A DNA stretch of 64,000 nt from Cepaea nemoralis (lineage: Eukaryota; Mollusca; Gastropoda; Stylommatophora; Helicidae), in the NCBI GenBank assembly GCA_014155875.1, contig JACEFZ010017434.1:62001-126000 (forward strand). Reading direction: 5' to 3'. A model generated the notes under the pieces. The model ran no database searches, was not told where the DNA came from, and worked only from the letters and a program-made list of their open reading frames with translations. Of the stretch, positions 42,921-55,259 are shown piece after piece (the first letter of the stretch is position 1; each line of letters begins with the position of its first letter). The position numbers and the translations under genes are program-made.

Positions 42921-44032
42921 AGCTTCTAATATTCTATTTTACTTGCTTACTTTGTACTTATAAAAACCTCTAAATTAAAACCACTAATATCATATATTAC
43001 CAATAAAATAATTCTACTTTTAAAGCTTATTAGTAATAATAGGTAAAGGTGACACATCACTTTCACGCAAAGCGAGAAATAATAAACAATTCAAACGTTA
43101 TTCAGTAAAATTTTATAAATATTTAATCAATTTGTTCTGAGTTCAGTTACAAACTTATTTATGCGCTGGTAGTTTAGTATTGTTACACAAAATTGTCTCC
43201 ATATTCAAACATACTGTTATTCAAGAATGCGGAATTAAACGTATACACCGACGGGTCAAGAATCTTGATGCACGTGCAGAAAGTAAGCGCCTACGTAGAC
43301 AGTTTAGCGGTTAGTGTAAAGTTCGTTTTAATGCAAATCAGTTTGCCTGCGACTATTTACTTGTTCAGTAAAACAATACTAATCGAAAAGGAAGAGGCTG
43401 ATAAAAACAGTCAGAAACTTTACCATGACAAAACTATATAATCATACACACTGACACGAAAGTCGGGGAAATATAGTGGCTAGCCGCTCGCAAACAGACA
43501 GTTTAGTCATGGGTTTCAACGTTTAATATTAACCTGGGCTCACAGATCGACACAGCCTAAAATGGGTACCAAGAAATGTCTACATAAATAAGGTGATAGG
43601 GACCACATCACCTATTGACTGCCTACTCGTCGATTAAAATATGGGCCCAGAACCATGTGTCAAATTCTCTTTATTTGTAGAAAAGAGTTCTTCATATTGT
43701 TTTTACACAAACACACAAGGATTGATCATTACATAAAAGAATATTAATTACGCTCACATCAACATTTATTAATGAGCCTGATGAGGGTCAGAACATTTGC
43801 AAAGTGGACAGTTTCATTTCTTGATACCTATTTATCATGCAAGTACTGAAATATAACATGATAACATTACTAGTATCTAAGTAAATTCAGTACAGCTATT
43901 CCACAAAAATCTTCTGCATAAGTCCGTTTAACAGCAATAAACTGCTAATACAAAAGCTGACGTAAGCATTTCGAATAACAAGGATTGTGCTCAGTATATG
44001 TGAGAAATGTTTTTTTTTATTATTTTACACAC
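42921..44032. other. No recognisable gene; possible SRCR upstream region
   Basis: AT-rich DNA upstream of the SRCR exon on its strand. It would hold the promoter or 5' exons if the exon is the first coding one. No clear core promoter motif could be assigned. Confidence 0.5.
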
Positions 44033-47000
44033 ATGTATGTATGTATGTATGTATGTATGTATGTATGTATGTATGTATGTATGTATGTATGTATGTATGT
44101 ATGTATGTATGTATGTATGTATGTATGTATGTATGTATGTATGTATGTATGTATGTATGTATGTATGTATGTATGTATGTATGTATGTATGTATGTATGT
44201 ATGTATGTATGTATGTATGTATGTATGTATGTATGTATGTATGTATGTATGTATGTATGTATGTATGTATGTATGTATGTATGTATGTATGTATGTATGT
44301 ATGTATGTATGTATGTATGTATGTATGTATGTATGTATGTATGTATGTATGTATGTATGTATGTATGTATGTATGTATGTATGTATGTATGTATGTATGT
44401 ATGTATGTATGTATGTATGTATGTATGTATGTATGTATGTATGTATGTATGTATGTATGTATGTATGTATGTATGTATGTATGTATGTATGTATGTATGT
44501 ATGTATGTATGTATGTATGTATGTATGTATGTATGTATGTATGTATGTATGTATGTATGTATGTATGTATGTATGTATGTATGTATGTATGTATGTATGT
44601 ATGTATGTATGTATGTATGTATGTATGTATGTATGTATGTATGTATGTATGTATGTATGTATGTATGTATGTATGTATGTATGTATGTATGTATGTATGT
44701 ATGTATGTATGTATGTATGTATGTATGTATGTATGTATGTATGTATGTATGTATGTATGTATGTATGTATGTATGTATGTATGTATGTATGTATGTATGT
44801 ATGTATGTATGTATGTATGTATGTATGTATGTATGTATGTATGTATGTATGTATGTATGTATGTATGTATGTATGTATGTATGTATGTATGTATGTATGT
44901 ATGTATGTATGTATGTATGTATGTATGTATGTATGTATGTATGTATGTATGTATGTATGTATGTATGTATGTATGTATGTATGTATGTATGTATGTATGT
45001 ATGTATGTATGTATGTATGTATGTATGTATGTATGTATGTATGTATGTATGTATGTATGTATGTATGTATGTATGTATGTATGTATGTATGTATGTATGT
45101 ATGTATGTATGTATGTATGTATGTATGTATGTATGTATGTATGTATGTATGTATGTATGTATGTATGTATGTATGTATGTATGTATGTATGTATGTATGT
45201 ATGTATGTATGTATGTATGTATGTATGTATGTATGTATGTATGTATGTATGTATGTATGTATGTATGTATGTATGTATGTATGTATGTATGTATGTATGT
45301 ATGTATGTATGTATGTATGTATGTATGTATGTATGTATGTATGTATGTATGTATGTATGTATGTATGTATGTATGTATGTATGTATGTATGTATGTATGT
45401 ATGTATGTATGTATGTATGTATGTATGTATGTATGTATGTATGTATGTATGTATGTATGTATGTATGTATGTATGTATGTATGTATGTATGTATGTATGT
45501 ATGTATGTATGTATGTATGTATGTATGTATGTATGTATGTATGTATGTATGTATGTATGTATGTATGTATGTATGTATGTATGTATGTAGTATGTATGTA
45601 TGTATGTATGTATGTATGTATGTATGTATGTATGTATGTATGTATGTATGTATGTATGTATGTATGTATGTATGTATGTATGTATGTATGTATGTATGTA
45701 TGTATGTATGTATGTATGTATGTATGTATGTATGTATGTATGTATGTATGTATGTATGTATGTATGTATGTATGTATGTATGTATGTATGTATGTATGTA
45801 TGTATGTATGTATGTATGTATGTATGTATGTATGTATGTATGTATGTATGTATGTATGTATGTATGTATGTATGTATGTATGTATGTATGTATGTATGTA
45901 TGTATGTATGTATGTATGTATGTATGTATGTATGTATGTATGTATGTATGTATGTATGTATGTATGTATGTATGTATGTATGTATGTATGTATGTATGTA
46001 TGTATGTATGTATGTATGTATGTATGTATGTATGTATGTATGTATGTATGTATGTATGTATGTATGTATGTATGTATGTATGTATGTATGTATGTATGTA
46101 TGTATGTATGTATGTATGTATGTATGTATGTATGTATGTATGTATGTATGTATGTATGTATGTATGTATGTATGTATGTATGTATGTATGTATGTATGTA
46201 TGTATGTATGTATGTATGTATGTATGTATGTATGTATGTATGTATGTATGTATGTATGTATGTATGTATGTATGTATGTATGTATGTATGTATGTATGTA
46301 TGTATGTATGTATGTATGTATGTATGTATGTATGTATGTATGTATGTATGTATGTATGTATGTATGTATGTATGTATGTATGTATGTATGTATGTATGTA
46401 TGTATGTATGTATGTATGTATGTATGTATGTATGTATGTATGTATGTATGTATGTATGTATGTATGTATGTATGTATGTATGTATGTATGTATGTATTGT
46501 ATGTATGTATGTATGTATGTATGTATGTATGTATGTATGTATGTATGTATGTATGTATGTATGTATGTATGTATGTATGTATGTATGTATGTATGTATGT
46601 ATGTATGTATGTATGTATGTATGTATGTATGTATGTATGTATGTATGTATGTATGTATGTATGTATGTATGTATGTATGTATGTATGTATGTATGTATGT
46701 ATGTATGTATGTATGTATGTATGTATGTATGTATGTATGTATGTATGTATGTATGTATGTATGTATGTATGTATGTATGTATGTATGTATGTATGTATGT
46801 ATGTATGTATGTATGTATGTATGTATGTATGTATGTATGTATGTATGTATGTATGTATGTATGTATGTATGTATGTATGTATGTATGTATGTATGTATGT
46901 ATGTATGTATGTATGTATGTATGTATGTATGTATGTATGTATGTATGTATGTATGTATGTATGTATGTATGTATGTATGTATGTATGTATGTATGTATGT

Positions 47001-48248
47001 ATGTATGTATGTATGTATGTATGTATGTATGTATGTATGTATGTATGTATGTATGTATGTATGTATGTATGTATGTATGTATGTATGTATGTATGTATGT
47101 ATGTATGTATGTATGTATGTATGTATGTATGTATGTATGTATGTATGTATGTATGTATGTATGTATGTATGTATGTATGTATGTATGTATGTATGTATGT
47201 ATGTATGTATGTATGTATGTATGTATGTATGTATGTATGTATGTATGTATGTATGTATGTATGTATGTATGTATGTATGTATGTATGTATGTATGTATGT
47301 ATGTATGTATGTATGTATGTATGTATGTATGTATGTATGTATGTATGTATGTATGTATGTATGTATGTATGTATGTATGTATGTATGTATGTATGTATGT
47401 ATGTATGTATGTATGTATGTATGTATGTATGTATGTATGTATGTATGTATGTATGTATGTATGTATGTATGTATGTATGTATGTATGTATGTATGTATGT
47501 ATGTATGTATGTATGTATGTATGTATGTATGTATGTATGTATGTATGTATGTATGTATGTATGTATGTATGTATGTATGTATGTATGTATGTATGTATGT
47601 ATGTATGTATGTATGTATGTATGTATGTATGTATGTATGTATGTATGTATGTATGTATGTATGTATGTATGTATGTATGTATGTATGTATGTATGTATGT
47701 ATGTATGTATGTATGTATGTATGTATGTATGTATGTATGTATGTATGTATGTATGTATGTATGTATGTATGTATGTATGTATGTATGTATGTATGTATGT
47801 ATGTATGTATGTATGTATGTATGTATGTATGTATGTATGTATGTATGTATGTATGTATGTATGTATGTATGTATGTATGTATGTATGTATGTATGTATGT
47901 ATGTATGTATGTATGTATGTATGTATGTATGTATGTATGTATGTATGTATGTATGTATGTATGTATGTATGTATGTATGTATGTATGTATGTATGTATGT
48001 ATGTATGTATGTATGTATGTATGTATGTATGTATGTATGTATGTATGTATGTATGTATGTATGTATGTATGTATGTATGTATGTATGTATGTATGTATGT
48101 ATGTATGTATGTATGTATGTATGTATGTATGTATGTATGTATGTATGTATGTATGTATGTATGTATGTATGTATGTATGTATGTATGTATGTATGTATGT
48201 ATGTATGTATGTATGTATGTATGTATGTATGTATGTATGTATGTATGT
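44033..48248. repeat. 4.2-kb (ATGT)n microsatellite
   Basis: About 1050 copies of a tetranucleotide with only two visible irregularities (45589-45590 and about 46497). It begins after a T-rich stretch and ends exactly at the truncated 5' end of LINE C4. Every frame is open because neither strand of the unit forms a stop codon; the resulting long frames (Met-Tyr-Val-Cys or Thr-Tyr-Ile-His repeats) are not genes. Confidence 0.98.
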
Positions 48249-50282
48249 GATAAGGGAAACATCAGCAACATCAGAAGCATGTATGAAGGGATAAAGAAAG
48301 CCTGTGGTCCAATGATCAAAAGAAGTGCACTGCTGAAAACCTTGACTGGAGAAATCATCACTGATAAGAAACAGCAGATGGATAGATGGGTAGAGCATTA
48401 TTTAGAGCTTTACTCAAGTGAGACCAAGCTGGCGGATGATGCCCTCAACGCCATAGAGGCCCTGCCAACTCTTGACCACCTGGACACACTTCCCACTATA
48501 ACAGAAGTTAAGTGTGCTATAAATGAGCTTGCATCTGGAAAGGCTCCAGGTAAGGATGGGATTCCAATAGAGGTGATCAGGAGTGCGCAAGACACCCTCG
48601 CTCTACAGATCCACCAGCTAATAGAGCTATGCTGGCGAGAAGGACAAGTCCCACAGGATTTCAAAGATTCAAACATCATAACGCTGTACAAGAACAAGGG
48701 AGATCGGAGCGACTGCAACAACTATAGGGATATCTCACTTCTGTGTATTGTTAGAAAAGTATTTGCCATAATTGTTCTGCACAGACTTCAAGTCCTAGGA
48801 GATCAAGTCTACCCCGAATTACAGTGTGGCTTTCGACAGAACCGGTATACCATTGATATGATATTCCCATTGCGACAAATGCAAGAAAAATGCCGTGAAC
48901 AGAATCAACCGCTGTTTATTGCCTTCATCGACCTCACAAAGGCATTTGATTTGTTCAGTCGTGAGGGTCTGTTCAAGGCACTAAAGAAGATTGGCTGCCC
49001 ACCAACTTTTCTGTCCATTGTGGAATCGTTCCATACAGGCATGAAGGGTATAATCAAGTTTGATGGTGCAACTTCTGAAGAGTTTGAAATCAAGAGTGGA
49101 GTTAAGCAAGGTTGTGTACTAGCTCCCACCCTCTTTGGAATATACTTTTCACTTCTACTGAAATATGCCTTTCGTGATAAGGATGGTGGTATATACATTC
49201 ACTCACGATCAGACGGCGGCCTCTACAATGCTCAGAGATTGAAGGCCAAGACCAAAATTAGGAGGGTACTGATCAGAGAGTTGCTTTTTGCAGATGATGC
49301 TGCAGTTATGACCCACTCTGAGGAAGAATTGCAATGTCTACTATCTGCATTCTCCAATGCTTGCTCTGAATTTGGTTTAACAATTAGCCAAATGAAGATA
49401 CAGATTATGTCACAAGGTGCACAAGGGGTACCATCAAACTTTATTGACGACGCCGAACTAGAGATGGTAGACCATTTTACATATCTAGGATCAGTGGTAA
49501 ATAGCAAATTATCCCTAGTTAAAGAAATCAACATCCAGATTGGTAAGGCAGCAACAACAATGAACAGGTTAAGAAAATGAGTCTGGGAGAACCGGAAGCT
49601 TACTGCCAAAACAAAAGTCCTTGTCTATCAAGCCTGTGTCCTTAGTACTCTTCTTTATGGCAATGAAACCTGGACAACTTATTCACACCAAGAGAAACGT
49701 TTAACACAGCTTTCATATGCGGTGTCTGCGAAGAATTCTTGGTATTAAGTGGAAAGAAAAAATCACAAATACTGAAGTATTGGAAAGATTAGGTTGTGTT
49801 ACGGTTTATTCCATGCTCAGTCTTCGTAGATTTAGATGGATAGGACATTTTAGGAGGATGTATGATGGTAGAATACCAAAGGACATCGTTTTTGGTGAAT
49901 TACAGATGGGTAAGGGACCTCAGGGTAGGCCTCTACTGCGATACAAAGATATGTGTAAGCGGGACATGATTGATACAGGCATTGATAATGCACAGTGGGA
50001 GCAAGTCGCCGCTGAATGTGTTGCATGGAGGGCAAAGATCAGAAATGGAATAAAGACAAAGGAGAAAATTATTGCAGATAAGTCACACACCGAGCGTGTG
50101 AGACGTAAGATGGTGCATGATGGTGGAAATTACCACGTATTCACATACACCCACTGTGAACGGACATTTTACAGCGCAAATTGGCCTTATCAGTCACATT
50201 CGATACCGCCATAGGTAAAAGTTATTATGCCTTTTTAAAGCACAAACTATCGTCTGTCAAGACGGCAAGGTGCCAATGATGA
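48249..50282 (+). mobile_element. LINE C, copy C4
   Basis: Plus-strand LINE C from just before SMYEGIKKACGP to the 3' end. RT is open to 49580: SGKAPGKDGIPIEV, FIDLTKAFDLF, GVKQGCVLAPTLFG, FADDAAV, HFTYLGSVVNS. A stop there (position of RKRVWENR in C3) and later frameshifts disrupt the thumb; the piece 49717-50214 carries the LGIKW and C-terminal regions, with a damaged C2H2 finger. The 3' hairpin CGTCTGTCAAGACG is at 50251-50264, followed by GGTGCC and a short (ATG)n tail. Its 5' end joins the ATGT array without a break in frame. Confidence 0.88.
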
Positions 50283-52045
50283 TGAGAATAGCGAGAAGAC
50301 ATGTGAGTAGAATAGTAAAAAGGGAAAAACAAAAAGACTGGGAAGAGTATGGAGACACCCTAAATAAAAACTACAAGGAGGCAACTAGAAACTTCTACAA
50401 AAAGATAAGTGCAATGCGAACCAGAGGAGAACCCTTTGACCCAACTGAAATAATAAACAGCGAATATGGAGAACCAATAAGTGAACAAAAACAAATCCTA
50501 ATAAGATGGAAGCAGTATTTCGAACAACTTCTCAACATCCCATAGGATGTCACAGGAATTCAAGAGACCTACACAGATGTCATCGAAGAACTAGAACCAG
50601 ACACACTAAAAGAAGAAATTATAGAAGCCATCAGATTAGCCCCATTGAACAAATCACCAGGACAGGATGAAATACCAAATGAACTAATTAAAGCAGCAAG
50701 AGAAGTAGGAACAGCTTGGCTACATAGACTATTCAACCATGTTTGGGTAGAACAACAGACACCACGAGACTGGGGAAACGCCATAATTATCCCAATTTGG
50801 AAAAACAAAGGCAGCAAAAGGGACTGCACACAATACAGTGGCATTTCATTGTTGAGTCATACTGGGAAAATATTTTGCAAAATTCTTGAAAAAAGATTAC
50901 GAACTACTTTAGAACCCCAGCTAAGCGAAACACAGCTTGGCTTTAGGAAAAACAAAGGATGTACAGAAGTGATTTTTATTCTTAGACAACTTTTAGAAAA
51001 ATCAATCGAATTTAACGAAACACTCTATTTAGCCTTTGTCCACCAAGAAAAGGCATTTGATAGAGTAGATAGAAACAAGCTGTGGGGAATCTTTAAACAA
51101 TATGAAGTGAGTACACATCTAACAAAGCTATGTAGAAGCTTATACAACAACAGTGAATGCATAGTGAGAGCAACTGGAGGGCACTCAGAACCCTTCACCA
51201 TAAGATCTGGAGTACGAAATGGTTGTTTCCTGTCCCCTCTCTTGTTCATAACATATATAGACAACATATGTAAAGAAACCTGTCAAACAGAGACAGCAAG
51301 AACAACACATGACGAGAACATAGAAGAAGAACCATCTGCAAATCTAACCATTAGAGAACTCCTGTTTTCGGACGATCCAGCCGAATAGCAAAATTAGAAG
51401 CTGAATTACAAGACCACATGAATAGTTTAAACGAAATGTGTAGGGAACATAACATGAAAATTAGCACAAGTAAAACAAAGGTAATGACTATAACTAAAGA
51501 AGAACAAGCTACAACGATTCACCTAAACGAACATCCCTTGAAAGAAGTAGAGAGTTTCAAGGACCTAGGAAGTATAATAATTATAAAATATCATCAAATG
51601 GCAAATTAGAAGTCAAGATCGAAAATAGATGCAATAAGGCAAACGGCACCAGTACTAAAGAACAAAAATGTATCAATAGTTACTAAGAAAGCACTTTACA
51701 ACACAATCTTCCTACCAACTTTATGTTACAAATGCCAGACCTGGACAATGACAGAAAATGAGAAAAGAAAAATCACAACAACAGAAATAAGATTCCCGAG
51801 AAGAATACTCAACGTATCAAATGGTTTGGCCGTGCTAGTGGGTTACCAACTAACAGTATACCACAACAAGCAATGATGTACAGACCAGACGGAAGCAGAG
51901 GAAGAGGTCGACCACGTAAACGATGGACGCAGGGAATAACAGAGTCCATGGGAATATCGATACATTAAGCCCATAAGCGATGTTTATACTTCACCTCGAC
52001 ACCGCAAGGTACAAGAGGAACATGATGAGATGAGATGAGAGATGA
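50283..52045 (+). pseudogene. LINE E, copy E1
   Basis: RT of another non-LTR family. Pieces: 50283-50545 (linker), 50645-51388 (SPGQDEIPNELI, GFRKNKGC, KAFDRVDRNKLWG, SGVRNGCFLSPLLF, LFSDD) and 51418-51609 (CREHNMKISTSKTKVM). Motif C reads FSDD instead of the usual YADD or FADD, and motif B has GVRNG for GVRQG; both suggest decay. The 3' end has a GATGA-type tail at about 52020-52042. The endonuclease is missing. Clade not assigned. Confidence 0.8.
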
Positions 52046-52639
52046 ACGAACGAACGAACGAACGAACGAACTTTATTTACAAGGGTAACAAACTGGACAC
52101 GCAGGCCCGTCTTACATTCAGCCCTTTCGATCACTCATCTTTCATTCATCAAATGTGCATGTAACACTTACATAGGGAAAAAAAACTTTGTCAAATTGAT
52201 TGAGACAAAGCAGATTGTTCGCTTTGTGCAATGGCAACTCTAATGGTGCAATATAACGTCATAGATTCCTGGTTATAAATGCAGGTAATACCAGTAGATT
52301 GTTTATCAATTGCCTTCTGTTCTGAGGGCCTGCTTTAGGTCTCTGTTTCTATGTATGGCTCCAAGAATACCGCTTGTGTACGGCGGTGGCCACACCATGG
52401 GCAACAGTCTTGGCTGACTGACTAAATTACATGAGTGAAGTAAGGGGTAATATCCTACTAAGGGAATGTCCATTCCTAGTACACAAAAAGACTGGGACTA
52501 TGGAGAAGGCGGGGGTGAATCTAAATAGATCAACGACTTCGAAAGCGAAACAGCAGAGTGTGTGGCACACATGAGGAGTGTTCGGGACACGATAGTGAAC
52601 ATGGCTGTCCATCGTAGAGGAGATTGGGATCTCACCATG
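52046..52639. other. (GAAC)n run and unrecognised sequence
   Basis: A (GAAC)n run (to 52071) followed by TTTATTTAC. Read on the minus strand this is an AATAAA-like signal before a (GTTC)n tail, as at the 3' end of a minus-strand LINE, but the body (to about 52620) was not recognised. Confidence 0.4.
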
Positions 52640-52970
52640 TAATGAACAGGCGGACAGATTGGCTGCAAAACTTGGTGGAGTATTGATGCATGACAAGGCA
52701 GACATGGTTGCGGCCTTGTGGGAGCACGTGTACACCTCGGAGGAGCAAATGGATCATCATGGTCTGGCAAGAATGAGGCAGCGAGGAGTGATGAGGGGAT
52801 CTGGCCGACGCTCGAAGCTCAGAGGAAAGGCGAGACGGACATATAATCAGATTGCTACTGGTACTACTGGTGATGGAACTCTTCGCTGGCTGCTGAGGAT
52901 GGGGACGGAGCGCTTATGGGAATGCCCCGAATGCTGTGATGTCGGTTCCTAGATCAATCAATCAATATCC
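52640..52970 (+). mobile_element. Short I-B copy d
   Basis: 5'-truncated I-B from the end of RNase H (EQADRL) through LRWLLRMGTERLWECPECC to the (AATC)n tail. Open over about 95 residues. No clear target duplication. Confidence 0.85.
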
Positions 52971-54381
52971 CAAAGACATCTATGGTAATTCAACAACAAG
53001 AAAAAAGCTATACGGGTAATTCTTGGCCCCCTTGTTGTAAATATTCACAAGGAAGAGACAACTCCTATAGTGAATAAAGAAGTGCATAATGACGAATGCA
53101 TCCCAAATTCGGTTGAAAGGGTGTATATTGACAATACTTATATGAAAAGTAGAAGGAGAAGTCTAGGAATTGATACGTTGGACGCACACACCCTATATCA
53201 AGCAGGGAAGATTGATAACTTTATTTCCGAAGCAAAACATATGAATTTAGATATCTTAGGCGAATCTGAAACAAGATGGACAGATACAAATTATATCATT
53301 CATTCATTGGCACCTTTCCGTCTTGACAGACAATAGTTTGGAGCATTGTGTTTCAAAAAGGCTTAATAACTACAGCCCATGGCGGTGGCGAGTGTGGCTG
53401 ATAAGGCCAATTCGTGCTATAAATGTTCGTCCACAGTGGATGCATGTGAAAACATGGTCATTTCCACCATCATGCACCATCTTACCTCTTTCACGCTCTG
53501 TGTGTGCTTTATCTGCAATCATTTTCCCCTTTGTCTTTATTCCTTTTCTGATAGTTGCCCTCCATGCAACACGTACTGCTGCGACTTGCTCCCAAATGTG
53601 CATTATCAATGCCTGTATCAATCATGTCCCGCTTACACACATCTTTGTATCGTAGTTGAGGCCGACCCTGAGATCTCCTACTCATCTGTAATTCAAGTTA
53701 TGTAAGGAGAGAAGATTACCTATTCATTAACTCGGGAGGAGATCATCACGAGAGTGGCGTGGGAATTTTAGTAAAACGAAATTCAGAGAAAAATATTATT
53801 ATATATATTCTGGACTCATAAAGATAGGATGATATTTCTCAATATTAAGGCAAGACCGTTCAACATAATAATTCTTTAGACTATGCTCTAATAACTGATT
53901 ATAGCTAGAAAAATATTATGAAGACCTACAATAACCACTGAAAGTTGTAAAATCATCAGAGGTCCTAATTGTCATAGGAGACATGAACGCAAAAGCTGGA
54001 AAAAATAAATATAAGCAGTTAGTAGGGCAATATGGTATGGGAAACAGAAACGACAGAGGAGACCAGCTGATACAGTTCTGTCAAGAAAAGATTCTTACTG
54101 TTTGCAACACATTTTCCCAACATAATCCTAGGAAACTGTATACGTGGAAAAGCCCTGGAGATAGAACAAGAAACCAAACTGACTACATTAGGATTAGAAA
54201 TAGATTTAAAAACAGTATTTAAAATGCTAAAACATACCCTGATGCTGATATCAACTCTGACCATAATCCCGTAGTCTTAAAATTACAAATAAAACTTAAA
54301 AACCCAGGAATAAGGACATCGAAGACACCTCAAGTAGATATATCTGAATCGAAACAACCAGAACTATACCTGGTTGAAGTA

Positions 54382-54385
<4 letters not shown>
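52971..54385 (+). pseudogene. LINE endonuclease relic, interrupted
   Basis: The first part (about 53130-53284) carries a decayed WNVRTL position (DAHTLYQAGKIDN) and LDILGESETRWT. It resumes after LINE C5 with SGGDHHESGVGILVK. The last part (53983-54222 and on) has DMNAKAGKNK, YGMGNRNDRGDQLIQFC, RNQTDYI and INSDHNPVV. Together these are the conserved blocks of an APE endonuclease of an RTE-, L2- or CR1-like LINE, with stops and missing pieces. No RT follows; an (AT)n run begins at 54386. Confidence 0.75.
53301..53696 (-). mobile_element. Short LINE C copy C5
   Basis: About 400 bp of LINE C 3' end with the C2H2 finger (CIHCGRTFIARIG...HTRHRH), inserted minus in the endonuclease relic. The tail appears as (CATT)n at 53297-53308 on plus. 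The likely target duplication is imperfect: CAAATTATAT on the left, CAAGTTATGT on the right. Confidence 0.75.

Positions 54386-54461
<76 letters not shown>
54386..54461. repeat. (AT)n microsatellite
   Basis: 76-bp perfect dinucleotide run. Confidence 0.97.
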
Positions 54462-54462
<1 letters not shown>

Positions 54463-54519
54463 GAGCTAATCATTGAAAGTATGGGACAATATAGACGTGA
54501 AAATCCTGAGGATAAAATT

Positions 54520-54720
54520 AATACCCCCTCTGCCGTGCGTCCACCTTGACGAGGTAGAGGGGCTTGCGCGTTCCAATGACCCCAAGAGCTATGCCGACGG
54601 TAGCACAGCTACTGGTAGGGTCACCCATGTCGGACAGGTCAAGGGAGAGGGACCAGACGAAGAGACGCATAAACCTGCTGCCTTGTAGGTAGACTGGGGA
54701 CAGTCAAAGGCTAAGGAAAG
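54520..54720 (+). repeat. LINE 5'-leader-like segment
   Basis: GC-richer segment with CCACCTTGACGAGGTAGAGG, AGAGCTATGCCG and CACCCATGTCGGACAGGTC. It resembles conserved 5' leader sequence I associate with some lophotrochozoan LINEs. This is recollection, not a match within the window, so it is tentative. Confidence 0.35.
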
Positions 54721-54802
54721 CATCCCGACTGTGATTTGGGGTAGACTTGATCTCCCAGGACTTGAAGTCTGCGCAGAACAATTCTGGCAAATATTTTGGT
54801 AT

Positions 54803-54847
54803 GCACTACTGACGAGCTCAAACGAGGGCGAAACTCGAGTATAGTGC
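54803..54847 (+). ncRNA. Hammerhead ribozyme 1 (type I, minimal)
   Basis: Stem I GCACTA (54803-54808) pairs with TAGTGC (54842-54847). Core CTGACGA (54809-54815), stem II GCTC/GGGC around loop AAACGA, then GAAA. Stem III is two base pairs (AC/GT) closed by TCGA. Predicted cleavage is after GTA at 54841. All invariant core bases of the hammerhead fold are present. A stem III this short is typical of animal retrotransposon hammerheads, which often act as dimers. Confidence 0.8.
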
Positions 54848-55214
54848 TTCCATATTGACGTGGATAGGCCTTAGGGTCATACCAGAATACTATCAGCGTT
54901 GCCAGTAGTGGGTTGTGCTTAATATTAAAAATTCAACTCCCGAAATAACCAAATTAATCAATTTGATTATTGCTCATTGGATTTAGGAGGCCTGGTGTTC
55001 CTTGCCAGTGAGAAGTCCTGGTCGTTTCGGGTCCACATCGATTGACGGACGTCAGTCGCGGCGATTGGGCAATCTTGAGCAAACCCTACGATGGGTGACG
55101 TTGTAATATTCTGTTATGATAATTTGGTTGTGTGTCCAACGTGTGCCACGTGGTTACACACCCGCTTCACACGCCAGTGATCCGGGGCTTGTTTCCGGAT
55201 CCGGTCAGGGATAT

Positions 55215-55259
55215 GCACTACTGACGAGCTCAAATGAGGGCGAAACTCGAGTATAGTGC
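55215..55259 (+). ncRNA. Hammerhead ribozyme 2 (type I, minimal)
   Basis: Same fold as ribozyme 1: stem I GCACTA (55215-55220) with TAGTGC (55254-55259), core CTGACGA and GAAA, cleavage after 55253. The only difference is C to T in the stem II loop (AAATGA), which leaves the fold unchanged. Confidence 0.8.

Noticed and set aside
43985..48398. Several open frames of 1300-1457 codons on both strands
   Set aside because: They are produced by the ATGT array, which has no stop codon in any frame. Only the LINE C4 part after 48249 is real coding sequence.
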